Below are positions 17,608 to 26,391 of a DNA stretch of 64,000 nt, piece after piece. How positions within the stretch are numbered: the first letter of the stretch is position 1; every line of letters starts with the position of its first letter. Below the pieces are notes generated by a model. The model made no database searches and was not told where the DNA came from. It worked only from the letters and a program-made list of their open reading frames with translations. The stretch covers positions 62,001-126,000 of the forward strand of contig NZ_JNZO01000007.1 of assembly GCF_000717595.1 (NCBI RefSeq), written 5' to 3'. Source of the stretch: Streptomyces flavochromogenes. Its GTDB lineage: Bacteria; Actinomycetota; Actinomycetes; Streptomycetales; Streptomycetaceae. The translations under genes and the position numbers were made by a program.

Positions 17608-18119
17608 ACAGGCGGGGACCCGGGACCGCCCGGTTCGGGACAGGAGAGGGGCGTTTCGCTCCGCCCCTTCAGGTGGCCGAGCGTTTCGCTCCGCCCGTTC
17701 AGGTGGCCGGCCAACAGCCGCCGCGGCGAAGGTGGCGCCTGCGCCCGGACGCCTGCGAGCCAGATCGTCCGGCGCGGGGCCGTACCCGGTGAGCCCGTGA
17801 CAGCGAGGTCATGGGCACTGGGCACGGCAATGCCGACGAGGTCTGGGGACGGCCTCGGTGTGACGGCTGTCTCATGCGACGCTCTTCACGGCGCTGAGGC
17901 ATGGGAACTCGAATGAGGACGCGCCACGATCCAGGTCTCCGCCGGCATCCGTGGTCACCTGACCCCGGACGCCGGTGGCAGACTGAAGGACGTTGAGGGA
18001 TCAGGTGCCGACCGGCATGAGCGTGGTGGGCGCTGACCACGGGGCCCGTGCTGGTTCCGTGCTGGTTTCGGAGGTGGAGGAGCGGGAAAAGTGCAGGTCA
18101 GAGCTTTGGGGCGGGGCGA
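17608..18119. other. gene-free spacer between caspase and sbcD
   Basis: 512 bases with no credible gene: open frames here have no family-like sequence and no ribosome site. It holds the tandem repeat at 17651-17710. The sbcD promoter should lie near its right end. It may mark the edge of the inserted block. Confidence 0.6.
17651..17710 (+). repeat. 30-bp tandem repeat, two copies
   Basis: Two directly adjacent 30-base units (17651-17680 and 17681-17710), each starting GCGTTTCGCTCCGCCC and containing TTCAGGTGGCCG, with only two differences. There is no spacer, so not a CRISPR repeat. It lies 44 bases after the caspase stop. Confidence 0.9.
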
Positions 18120-19298
18120 GTGAGGCTTCTGCACACCTCGGACTGGCATCTCGGCCGGTCCTTCCACCGCGTCGGCCTCCTGGACGCCCAGGCCGCCTTC
18201 CTCGACCACCTCGTGGCGACCGTCCACGCGTACGAGGTCGACGCCGTCCTCGTCGCCGGTGACGTCTACGACCGGGCCGTGCCGTCGCTGCCCGCCGTCG
18301 AGCTGTTCGACACCGCGCTGCACCGTCTCGCCGAGGCCGGCGTGCCCACGGTCATGATCTCCGGCAACCACGACTCGGCCCGCCGCCTCGGCGTCGGCGC
18401 CGGACTCATGGAGCGCGCCGGTATCCATCTCCGTACCGACCCCGCCGGCATCGGCACCCCCGTCGTCCTCACCGACACCCACGGCGACGTCGCGCTCTAC
18501 GGACTGCCCTACCTCGAACCGGTCCTCGTCCGGGAACGGCTCGGAGCCGAGAAGGCCGGGCACGAGGCCGTGCTCGCCGCCGCGATGGGCCGGGTCCGCG
18601 CCGACCTCGCCGACCGGCCCGCCGGAACGCGTTCCGTCGTCCTCGCCCATGCCTTCGTCGCGGGCGGCGCGCCCAGCGACAGCGAGCGGGACATCACCGT
18701 CGGCGGCGTCGCCGCCGTCCCCACCGCGATCTTCGACGGCGTCGACTACGTCGCCCTCGGCCACCTCCACGGCAGCCAGACCGTCACCCCGCGCGTCCGG
18801 TACTCCGGCTCCCCCCTCGCGTACTCCTTCTCCGAGGCCGACCACCGCAAGACCATGTGGCTCGTCGACCTGGGCCCGAGTAACCCCGACGGGGCGACCG
18901 TCGCCGCCGAGCGGCTCGACTGCCCCGTCCCGCGCCCGCTCGCCCGGCTCCGGGGCCGGCTCGACGACCTCCTCGCCGACCCCGCGCACGCGCGCCACGA
19001 GCAGTCCTGGGTCGAGGCCACGCTCACCGACCCGGTGCGCCCCGCCGAGCCGATGGCCCGGCTCACCGCACGCTTCCCTCACACCCTCAACCTGGTGTTC
19101 GACCCCGAGCGGACGGGCGACGACCCCGGCGCCTCCTACGCCCAGCGGCTCAGGGACCGCACCGACCAGCAGATCGCGGAGGACTTCGTGGCCCATGTGC
19201 GCGGCGGCTCGGCCCTCGACGGCGCCGAGCGGACGGTCCTCCACGGGGCCTTCGACGACGTACGGATCGACACGGCCGAGCGCGAGGTGGGCCGGTGA
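18120..19298 (+). CDS. sbcD: exonuclease SbcCD subunit D
   Basis: The 392-residue nuclease subunit of the SbcCD (Mre11-Rad50-like) complex, which opens hairpins and protein-blocked DNA ends. Calcineurin-type metallophosphatase motifs appear in order: TSDWHLGRS near the N-terminus, GDVYDR, SGNHDS and LGHLHGSQ, supplying the two manganese ions. The GTG at 18120 puts the first motif at residue 6, as in relatives; the longer frame to 18048 lacks support. The stop overlaps the sbcC start by four bases, so the subunits are translationally coupled. Confidence 0.95.
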   Translation: MRLLHTSDWHLGRSFHRVGLLDAQAAFLDHLVATVHAYEVDAVLVAGDVYDRAVPSLPAVELFDTALHRLAEAGVPTVMISGNHDSARRLGVGAGLMERAGIHLRTDPAGIGTPVVLTDTHGDVALYGLPYLEPVLVRERLGAEKAGHEAVLAAAMGRVRADLADRPAGTRSVVLAHAFVAGGAPSDSERDITVGGVAAVPTAIFDGVDYVALGHLHGSQTVTPRVRYSGSPLAYSFSEADHRKTMWLVDLGPSNPDGATVAAERLDCPVPRPLARLRGRLDDLLADPAHARHEQSWVEATLTDPVRPAEPMARLTARFPHTLNLVFDPERTGDDPGASYAQRLRDRTDQQIAEDFVAHVRGGSALDGAERTVLHGAFDDVRIDTAEREVGR

Positions 19299-22200
19299 GG
19301 CTGCACCGTCTGGAGATCACCGCGTTCGGCCCCTTCGGCGGCACGCAGACCGTCGACTTCGACGCCCTCTCCGCCGCCGGGCTCTTCCTCCTCCACGGAC
19401 CGACCGGCGCCGGCAAGACCTCCGTCCTCGACGCCGTCTGCTTCGCCCTCTATGGAAGCGTGCCAGGCGTCCGGCAGACCCCCGGCGCGACACTGCGCAG
19501 CGACCACGCCCCCGTCGGCACCTCCACCGAGGTCGTCCTCGAACTGACCGTGGGGGAGCGGCGCCTGGAGATCACCCGGCGCCCGGCCCAGCAGCGCCCC
19601 AAGAAACGCGGCGGCGGCTTCACCACCGAGAAGGCCCAGACCTGGCTGCGCGAGTACGACCCCGCCACGCGCGCGTGGAACGGCCTCAGCCGCTCCCACC
19701 AGGAGATAGGGGAGGAGATCACCCAGCTCGTCGGCATGAGCCGCGAGCAGTTCTGCCAGGTCGTCCTCCTCCCGCAGGGCGACTTCGCCCGCTTCCTGCG
19801 TGCCGACGCCGAGGCCCGTGGCAAGCTCCTCGGCCGGCTCTTCGACACCCGCCGCTTCGCCGCCGTGGAGGAGCGCCTCGCCGAACTGAGGCGCGCCGCA
19901 CAACAGCAGGTCGAGGAGGGCGACGAGCGGCTCCTCGCCCTCGCCCACCGGATGGGCCAGGCCGCCGGGGGCCTCGCCGTCGCCAGGACCGCCGTCGAAG
20001 GACGGCCCGGCGACCCCGGCGTCGCCGACGCCGTCCTCACGTGGGCCGCCGTCGCCCGTACGGAGGCCCGCGAGGCGCTCGACATCGCGCGCGTACGGCT
20101 CGACGCGGCCGAGGCACGGCAGGGCGCGGCGCGCGCCGCGCTCGACGCCGAGAACGACCTGGCCGCCCGCCAGGCCCGGCACGCCGACGCGCTGCTCCGG
20201 CGCGAGCGGCTCACCGCCCACGCGCCCGAGCGGGACCGTCTCCAGGCCGCCCTCGACCGCAGCCTGAAGGCGGACCGGGTGGCCCCCGCGCTCGGCCTGC
20301 GCCAGGACGCCGAGCGCGCGCACGCCGCCGCGCACGCCGCCCGCGCACGCTCCCGCGCCCAGCTGCCCGGCGACCTCGCCGACGCCGGGGCCGAGCACCT
20401 CTCGGCCCTCGAACACCGGCTGCGCGAGGAGCTCGGCGGCCTGGAATCCGCCCGCCGCGCCGAGCGCCGCGCCGCCATGATCGCCGACGAACGCGCCGCG
20501 CTCGCACGCGAGGCGCGCGCCGACGACGACGTCCTCCGTGACACCGCCGACTGGCTCGCCGACTGGGAACCACGCCGCGCCGCGCTCAGCGAGCACGTCG
20601 AGGCCGCCCGCGACGCCGCCGCCCGCGCCGAGCACCTCGCCGGCCGCCTCGAACCCGCTCGCCGCCGCCGCGACGCGGCCCTCCGCCGTGACGCGCTCGC
20701 CGAGGACACCCGGGCGGCCGAGGCGCGCCTCGCGGACGCCCGGGAGCGCCGGAACACCGCCCACGAGAACTGGCTGGACGTCAAGTCCCGCCGCCTGGAG
20801 GGCATCGCCGCCGAACTCGCGGTCACCCTCGCCCCGGGCGATCCCTGCCAGGTCTGCGGTTCGACCGCCCACCCGGCCCCCGCCCGTACCACCGCCGACC
20901 ACGTCGACCGCGCCACCGAGGACGCCGCCTACGCCGCCTACACCGGCGCCGAGGAGGACCGTACGGCCGCCGAGCGTGCGCTCGCCGTCACCCACGAGTC
21001 CTGGTCCACGGCCCGCGCGGAGGTCCGGGCGGGTGCCCCGGCCGGCTCACCCGAGCCCTCCGTCGGTGAACTCGCCCATGAGGTCGATGAGTTGACCGGA
21101 TTCCACGCCGAGGCCCACGCGCTCGCCGGGCAGACCCACAGCGCACGGCAGACGCTCGCGCGGGCCGAGCACGAGTACGAGGAGCGGGTCGCCGCACAGC
21201 GGGAGGCCGAACGGCGCGTCGCCGCGCGGACCTCGCGGCGCGAGGCCCTGGACCGCGAACAGCTCGCCCTCGACGAGGAACTCACCCGGGGACGCGGCGC
21301 GTTCGCCACCGTGGCCGAACACGCCACCCGCCTGGAGCGGCGGATCGCCCTCCTGGCCGACGCCACCCGCACCGTACGCGCCGCCGAAGTCGCCGCCCAG
21401 CACCTCAAGGAGGCCGACGACCGCCTCGCCGACGCGGCCTACCGTGCGGGCTTCGCCACCCCGGCCGAGGCTGCTGCCGCGCTCCTGCGCGAGGGCGAGC
21501 GCCGCGACCACCAGCAGCGCGTGGACGCCTGGCAGGCCGAGGCCGCCGCCGTCGCGGACCGGCTCGCCGAGCCCGGCACCGCGGCCGCCGCCGCGCTTCC
21601 GCCGGCCGACCCCACGGCGGCGGACGCCGCCCACACCGCGGCCGAACGCGCGCTCCGCGAGGCCGACTCGGCGCTGGCCGCCGCCCGCGAACGGGCCACC
21701 GGCCTGGCCGGCCTCTCCCGGCAGGCCCTCACGGAGGTCCGCCGCCTCGGACCGCTCCGCGAGGAGTACGACCGGGTGGCCCGCCTCGCCGCCCTCACCG
21801 CCGGCACCTCGGCCGAGAACGAGCGCCGGATGCGCCTGGAGTCGTACGTCCTCGCCGCCCGCCTCGAACAGGTCGCCGCCGCCGCGACCGCCCGGCTCCA
21901 GCGGATGTCCTCCGGCCGCTACACCCTGGTCCACTCCGACGCGCGCTCCGGCGGCAAGCGGGCCGGCCTCGGCCTCCACGTCGTCGACGCCTGGACCGGC
22001 AACGAGCGCGACACCTCCACGCTCTCCGGCGGCGAGACCTTCTTCGCCTCCCTCGCGCTCGCCCTCGGCCTCGCGGACGTCGTCACGGACGAGGCGGGCG
22101 GCGTACGGCTGGACACCCTCTTCATCGACGAGGGCTTCGGCAGCCTCGACGAGCAGACGCTCGACGAGGTCCTCGACGTCCTCGACTCGCTGCGCGAGCG

Positions 22201-22333
22201 CGAGCGCAGCGTCGGCATCGTCAGCCACGTCGGCGACCTGCGCCGCCGGATCCCGGCCCAACTGGAGGTCGTCAAGGCGCGGCACGGCTCGGCCGTACGG
22301 CTCCGCACCGGCGGGGACGCGCTCAGCGGCTGA
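19295..22333 (+). CDS. sbcC: exonuclease SbcCD subunit C (SMC-like ATPase)
   Basis: The 1012-residue ATPase subunit of SbcCD. Walker A GPTGAGKTS is near residue 35; two long Ala/Arg/Glu-rich coiled coils flank a zinc hook CQVC (C518, C521), where two complexes dimerise. The C-terminal half has the ABC signature TLSGGETFFASLAL and Walker B LDTLFIDEGFGSLD. Together with SbcD it makes an ATP-dependent nuclease acting on hairpins and DNA ends. GTG start inside sbcD (four-base overlap). Its last 11 bases overlap the end of the convergent AsnC gene. Confidence 0.95.
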   Translation: MRLHRLEITAFGPFGGTQTVDFDALSAAGLFLLHGPTGAGKTSVLDAVCFALYGSVPGVRQTPGATLRSDHAPVGTSTEVVLELTVGERRLEITRRPAQQRPKKRGGGFTTEKAQTWLREYDPATRAWNGLSRSHQEIGEEITQLVGMSREQFCQVVLLPQGDFARFLRADAEARGKLLGRLFDTRRFAAVEERLAELRRAAQQQVEEGDERLLALAHRMGQAAGGLAVARTAVEGRPGDPGVADAVLTWAAVARTEAREALDIARVRLDAAEARQGAARAALDAENDLAARQARHADALLRRERLTAHAPERDRLQAALDRSLKADRVAPALGLRQDAERAHAAAHAARARSRAQLPGDLADAGAEHLSALEHRLREELGGLESARRAERRAAMIADERAALAREARADDDVLRDTADWLADWEPRRAALSEHVEAARDAAARAEHLAGRLEPARRRRDAALRRDALAEDTRAAEARLADARERRNTAHENWLDVKSRRLEGIAAELAVTLAPGDPCQVCGSTAHPAPARTTADHVDRATEDAAYAAYTGAEEDRTAAERALAVTHESWSTARAEVRAGAPAGSPEPSVGELAHEVDELTGFHAEAHALAGQTHSARQTLARAEHEYEERVAAQREAERRVAARTSRREALDREQLALDEELTRGRGAFATVAEHATRLERRIALLADATRTVRAAEVAAQHLKEADDRLADAAYRAGFATPAEAAAALLREGERRDHQQRVDAWQAEAAAVADRLAEPGTAAAAALPPADPTAADAAHTAAERALREADSALAAARERATGLAGLSRQALTEVRRLGPLREEYDRVARLAALTAGTSAENERRMRLESYVLAARLEQVAAAATARLQRMSSGRYTLVHSDARSGGKRAGLGLHVVDAWTGNERDTSTLSGGETFFASLALALGLADVVTDEAGGVRLDTLFIDEGFGSLDEQTLDEVLDVLDSLRERERSVGIVSHVGDLRRRIPAQLEVVKARHGSAVRLRTGGDALSG

Positions 22334-22772
22334 GCGAACGCCTCGGCAGCGGCGAGGAGTAGACGACACTGGTGGTCACCGAGCCCAGCGTGGCGATCTT
22401 CCCGGTGATCTCCTCCAGGTGCCGCATGGACCGCGCGGCGACCTTGAGGACGAAGCAGTCGTCGCCGGTGACGTGGTGCGCCTCCAGGACCTCCGGCGTG
22501 GTGCCGAGCAGATCGTGGAACGGCTTGTAGTTGCCGTGCGGGTAGCGGAGCCGTACGAACGCCAGGATCGGCAGCCCGAGCCGGTCCTGGTCGACGATCG
22601 CCGTGTACCCGGCGATCACCCCGGCCTCCTCCAGGCGCCGCACCCGCTCGGTCACCGCGGACGGCGACATCGACACCGTTCGGGCGAGCTCGGCGAAGCT
22701 GGCGCGGCCCTCGGCCTGGAGGGCTTCGAGAATGCGCCAGTCGGTGGCGTCGGGGGTGTACTCGGAGGTCAT
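22323..22772 (-). CDS. Lrp/AsnC-family transcriptional regulator
   Basis: A 149-residue regulator with an N-terminal winged helix-turn-helix (about 10-55; recognition helix SMSPSAVTERVRRLEEAG) and a C-terminal RAM/ligand-binding domain (about 70-140). It binds amino acids or related acids and forms octamers. The ATG at 22772 (MTSEYTPD) is chosen, since the frame upstream is not conserved. Downstream on the same strand is a DUF885 gene transcribed towards it, so no target is obvious. Confidence 0.88.
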   Translation of the reverse strand: MTSEYTPDATDWRILEALQAEGRASFAELARTVSMSPSAVTERVRRLEEAGVIAGYTAIVDQDRLGLPILAFVRLRYPHGNYKPFHDLLGTTPEVLEAHHVTGDDCFVLKVAARSMRHLEEITGKIATLGSVTTSVVYSSPLPRRSLSR

Positions 22773-22839
22773 GAACGAGAGATAGCAGGGGATTCCCCGG
22801 CCGATCAAGCGATCGGCCGGGGATCTCAGTGCTCGGTCG

Positions 22840-24552
22840 TCACAGCCGCGAGAGCTCGTCGACCAGGTCGTCGAGGCCCAGCGGGCCCTGCGAGAGGGCC
22901 GCCATGTGCCAGGCCTTCGCGTCGAACGCGTCGCCGTGCGCCGCCCGCGCGTTGGCGCGGCCGAGCAGCCAGGCGCGCTCGCCCAGCTTGTAGCCGATGG
23001 CCTGGCCCGGCATCGACAGATAGCGGGTCAGCTCGCTCTCGACGAAGGACGGCGGGCGGCTGCTGTGCCGCTGGAAGAACTCCTGGGCCAGCTCGGGCGT
23101 CCACCGCTCGCCCGGGTGGAACGGCGAGTCGGCCGGGATCTCCAGACCCAGGTGCATGCCGATGTCCACGATCACCCGGCACGCGCGCATCATCTGCCCG
23201 TCGAGGTAGCCCAGGCGCCGCTCCGCGTCGGGCAGGAAGCCGAGTTCGTCCATCAGACGCTCCGCGTAGAGCGCCCAGCCCTCGCAGTTGGCGCTGACCT
23301 TGCCGATGGTCGCCTGGTAGCGGGAGAGGCGGTCGGCGACGTGCACCCACTGGGCGAGCTGGAGGTGATGGCCGGGCACGCCCTCGTGGTACCAGGTCGA
23401 CACCAGGTCGTACACCGGGAAGCGCGTCGTGCCGTCCACCGGGAGCCAGGTGCGGCCGGGCCGGGAGAAGTCCTCGGACGGGCCGGTGTAGTACGGCGCG
23501 GCGGCGCCGCCCGCCGGGGCGATGCGGGACTCCACCCGCCGTACCCGGTCGGCCAGTTCGAAGTGGGTGCCGTCGAGCGCCTCGATCGCCTCGTCCATGA
23601 GCTGCTGGAGCCAGACCCGGACCTCGTCGACCCCTTCGACGTGGGTGCCGTGCTCGTCGAGGTGGGCGAGCGCCTCCCAGGGGCCGGCGCCCGGCAGGAT
23701 CCGCTCGGCCTCGGTCCGCATCTCGCCGAGCAGCCGGTGGTACTCGGTCCAGCCGTACGCGTACGCCTGGTCGAGGTCCAGGTCCGTGCCGTTGAAGTAG
23801 CGGGTCCAGCGCTGGTAGCGCTCGCGGCCCACCGTGTTCGGGGCATCGGCGACGGCCGGGGCGTACACGTCCCGCATCCAGTCCCGCAGAGCCGTGACGG
23901 CCTCGGTGGCGCCCCGGCCCGCCTTCGCGAGCCCGGCGCGCAGATCCTCGGGCAGGGTGTCGGGGGCCGCGGCGGCGAACTCCTCGAACCAGCCCTGCTT
24001 CCCACTGTCCCCGCCCGCCCACTCGGTGAGCTGGTCGACGAAGGTGGCGGTGGGGCGCGGCCCGCCGAGGAGCTTGCGCTCGAGACCGAGCGCGAGCGCG
24101 GAACGGTAGCCCTCGAGCGCGGCCGGGACCGCGCGCAGCCGGGCGGCGACCGCGGCCCAGTCCTCCTCGGTCTCCGTCGGCATCACCGTGAAGACGATGC
24201 GGACGCTGTGCGCCGGAGAGCGCATGTTGCTGACCGTACAGAGGCCCTCCTCGGCCTCGAACATGGCGAGTTCCGCCGTCAGGCGCTCCCGCAGCAGACG
24301 GGCACACCGCTGCTCGGCCTCGCTGTCCGCGCCCTCGACGCTCTCCGCCGCGTCGAGCCGGGCGAGCGTCCGGCGGGCGAGGTCGGCCACGGCCCGCTGG
24401 CCGGCCGGCGAGAAGTCGGGCAGCAGTCCGGCGCTCTCCTTGACTCCCAGGTACGTACCGGTGATCGGGTCGAGGGCGATGAGCGCGTCGACGTGTTCGT
24501 CGGCGACCTGGCGGGGCAGCGGGCTGCTGGAAGTCTCTGGCATGGGGGTCAT
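22840..24552 (-). CDS. DUF885 family metallopeptidase-like protein
   Basis: A 570-residue soluble protein of the DUF885 family. The zinc-type motif HEGVPGHHLQ (HExxxHH-like) sits at about residues 390-400, with a downstream acidic residue region as in M3/M32-like gluzincin folds. Relatives are presumed peptidases of the cytosol or envelope; no lipobox or signal peptide is present here. The ATG at 24552 has GGAGG 7 bases upstream. It follows an AsnC regulator gene by 40 bases on the same strand, so the two may share a transcript. Confidence 0.82.
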   Translation of the reverse strand: MTPMPETSSSPLPRQVADEHVDALIALDPITGTYLGVKESAGLLPDFSPAGQRAVADLARRTLARLDAAESVEGADSEAEQRCARLLRERLTAELAMFEAEEGLCTVSNMRSPAHSVRIVFTVMPTETEEDWAAVAARLRAVPAALEGYRSALALGLERKLLGGPRPTATFVDQLTEWAGGDSGKQGWFEEFAAAAPDTLPEDLRAGLAKAGRGATEAVTALRDWMRDVYAPAVADAPNTVGRERYQRWTRYFNGTDLDLDQAYAYGWTEYHRLLGEMRTEAERILPGAGPWEALAHLDEHGTHVEGVDEVRVWLQQLMDEAIEALDGTHFELADRVRRVESRIAPAGGAAAPYYTGPSEDFSRPGRTWLPVDGTTRFPVYDLVSTWYHEGVPGHHLQLAQWVHVADRLSRYQATIGKVSANCEGWALYAERLMDELGFLPDAERRLGYLDGQMMRACRVIVDIGMHLGLEIPADSPFHPGERWTPELAQEFFQRHSSRPPSFVESELTRYLSMPGQAIGYKLGERAWLLGRANARAAHGDAFDAKAWHMAALSQGPLGLDDLVDELSRL

Positions 24553-24592
24553 CCTGGCGCCTCCGGCGGGCCCGCGTCACCCTCGTCGAGGG

Positions 24593-25090
24593 TCAGTCGG
24601 CTGACAAGGAGGGGCTCGAAGCGGGCGGCAGGAGCGGGCCGCACTCCCACTCCTGGAAGATCAGCCGCGTCTCGACGCGGGCGACCTCACGGCGTGACGT
24701 GAACTCGTCGAGGACGAGTCGTTGCAGGTCGGCGGGGTCCGCGACGGCCACGTGCACCAGGTAGTCGTCGGGTCCCGTCAGATGGAACAGCGCCCGGGAC
24801 TCCGGCAGGGCCCGGATCCGGTCGACGAACGGACCGATCAGTTCCCGCCGGTGCGGCCGGACCTGGACGAGAAGGAGCGCTTCAAGCCCTCGGCCGAGTT
24901 TGGCCGGATCCAGTCGTAGCTGGTGTCCGAGGATCACGCCTGTGCGGCGAAGTCGCGCCACCCGGTCCAGGCAGGTGGACGGTGCCACTCCGACCTCGGC
25001 GGCGAGTTCGCGGTAGGTGGTCCGGGCGTCGTTCTGCAGGAGGCGAAGAATGTGCAGATCGACCGCGTCCAGTACGACAGAATCGGCCAT
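24593..25090 (-). CDS. Lrp/AsnC-family transcriptional regulator
   Basis: A 165-residue regulator with a winged helix-turn-helix (about 8-55; VAPSTCLDRVARLRRTG) and a RAM effector domain. A TACGTT -10 box (forward AACGTA, 25097-25102) lies 6 bases before the ATG, giving a probable leaderless mRNA. It is divergent from the PLP trans-sulfuration-type enzyme at 25150, the usual arrangement for an AsnC-type activator of an amino-acid catabolic gene, so it probably senses an amino acid substrate of that enzyme. Confidence 0.88.
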   Translation of the reverse strand: MADSVVLDAVDLHILRLLQNDARTTYRELAAEVGVAPSTCLDRVARLRRTGVILGHQLRLDPAKLGRGLEALLLVQVRPHRRELIGPFVDRIRALPESRALFHLTGPDDYLVHVAVADPADLQRLVLDEFTSRREVARVETRLIFQEWECGPLLPPASSPSLSAD

Positions 25091-25095
25091 CTGGC

Positions 25096-25138
25096 GAACG
25101 TAGCACGGCGAATTCCCGCTACCTCCCGGTAAACGTTC
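25096..25138. promoter_or_regulatory. inverted repeat between AsnC regulator and PLP-enzyme genes
   Basis: GAACGT at 25096-25101 and ACGTTC at 25133-25138 form a wide dyad; a second one, GTAGC/GCTAC (25100-25104 and 25118-25122), lies inside it. The site overlaps the regulator's own -10, as expected for an Lrp-type protein wrapping the divergent promoter. Confidence 0.45.
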
Positions 25139-25149
25139 ACAGTGCCGCC

Positions 25150-26391
25150 ATGGACGCCATGGACTACGGCCACTCGGCCACCCCGAGAGCCCTCGCCACC
25201 GAAGCCGTGCACGCCGGCCGCGAAGACCTCGCCTCGCTCGGTCTGCACGCCCCGCCGATCGACCTGTCCACCACCTACCCCTCGTACGACGCCCGGGCCG
25301 AGGCCGCCCGGATCGACGAGTTCGCCACCACCGGAGCCCGTCTCGACGGGCCGCCGGTCTATGCCCGGCTCGACAACCCCACGGTCGCCCGCTTCGAGGA
25401 GGCCCTCGCCCGCCTGGAGGGCGCCGAGGCCGCCGTCGCGTTCGCCAGTGGCATGGCGGCCCTCACCGCCGTCCTCCTCGCCCGGGCGAGCCAGGGCCTG
25501 CGCCATGTCGTCGCGGTGCGTCCGCTGTACGGCTGCAGCGACCACCTGCTCGACGCCGGTCTGCTCGGCACCGAGGTGACCTGGACCGACCCGGCGGGCG
25601 TGGCGGAGGCGATACGCCCCGACACCGGCCTGGTCATGGTGGAGTCGCCCGCCAACCCGACTCTCGCCGAGGCGGACATCCGCGCCCTCGCGCACTCCTG
25701 CGGCTCCGTGCCGCTCCTGGTCGACAACACCTTCGCCACGCCCGTGCTCCAGCGCCCGGTCGAGCAGGGCGCCCGCATCGTGCTGCACAGCGCGACCAAG
25801 TACCTCGGCGGGCACGGTGACGTCATGGGCGGCGTCGTCGCCTGCGACGAGGAGTTCGCCCGTACCCTCCGCCAGGTCCGCTTCGCCACCGGCGGAGTGC
25901 TGCACCCGCTCGCCGGCTATCTGCTGCTGCGCGGTCTCTCCACCCTGCCGGTACGGGTGCGGGCCGCGTCCGGCACCGCGGCGGAACTCGTACGGCGCCT
26001 CGCCACCGACCCCCGGATCGCTCGGGTCCACTACCCGAAGATCGGCGGCGCCATGATCGCCTTCGAGGTGTACGGCGACCCGCACGACGTCATCGCCGGC
26101 GTCCGGCTCATCACCCCCGCCGTCAGCCTCGGCAGCGTCGACACGCTCATCCAGCACCCGGCCTCCATCAGCCACCGCATCGTGGCCGAGGGCGACCGGC
26201 GCTCGTCGGGCGTCAGCGACCGGCTGCTGCGGATGTCGGTCGGTCTCGAGGACGTCGAGGATCTCTGGCGGGATCTGACCTGGGCGCTCAGCGCTCCGCC
26301 CGCCGCACCCCTTCGTGCGGCTGCTCCTGCCGGGTCTCACGGTGCTGCGGCCGGGCGGCCGGTCGCGGTGCCGAGGCCAGCCGGGCTGTGA
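25150..26391 (+). CDS. trans-sulfuration-type PLP enzyme (cystathionine gamma-lyase/methionine gamma-lyase family)
   Basis: A 413-residue aspartate aminotransferase-fold enzyme of the Cys/Met metabolism PLP family. Key features: YARLDNPT (71-78), FASGMAA, SPANP, the PLP aspartate in LLVDNTFA (189-196), and the Schiff-base lysine K217 in [12 protein letters not shown]. It probably eliminates or replaces a gamma substituent of a sulfur amino acid. After VHYP the usual loop of about 15-20 residues is missing, so it reads directly into GGAMIAFEV. Its last 104 bases overlap the convergent ACT-GNAT gene. The ATG at 25150 was chosen; another in-frame ATG lies at 25159. Confidence 0.88.
   Translation: MDAMDYGHSATPRALATEAVHAGREDLASLGLHAPPIDLSTTYPSYDARAEAARIDEFATTGARLDGPPVYARLDNPTVARFEEALARLEGAEAAVAFASGMAALTAVLLARASQGLRHVVAVRPLYGCSDHLLDAGLLGTEVTWTDPAGVAEAIRPDTGLVMVESPANPTLAEADIRALAHSCGSVPLLVDNTFATPVLQRPVEQGARIVLHSATKYLGGHGDVMGGVVACDEEFARTLRQVRFATGGVLHPLAGYLLLRGLSTLPVRVRAASGTAAELVRRLATDPRIARVHYPKIGGAMIAFEVYGDPHDVIAGVRLITPAVSLGSVDTLIQHPASISHRIVAEGDRRSSGVSDRLLRMSVGLEDVEDLWRDLTWALSAPPAAPLRAAAPAGSHGAAAGRPVAVPRPAGL

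Noticed and set aside
17651..17710. Possible minimal CRISPR array
   Set aside because: Two units abut with no spacer and no cas gene is near.
17699..18040. 113-codon frame on the minus strand between caspase and sbcD
   Set aside because: Arg/His/Pro-rich low-information translation, no ribosome site, covers the tandem repeat.
9704..18119. Integrative element or prophage carrying the conflict genes
   Set aside because: No integrase, tRNA, terminal direct repeats or phage structural genes were found, so insertion is suspected only from gene content and the repeat.
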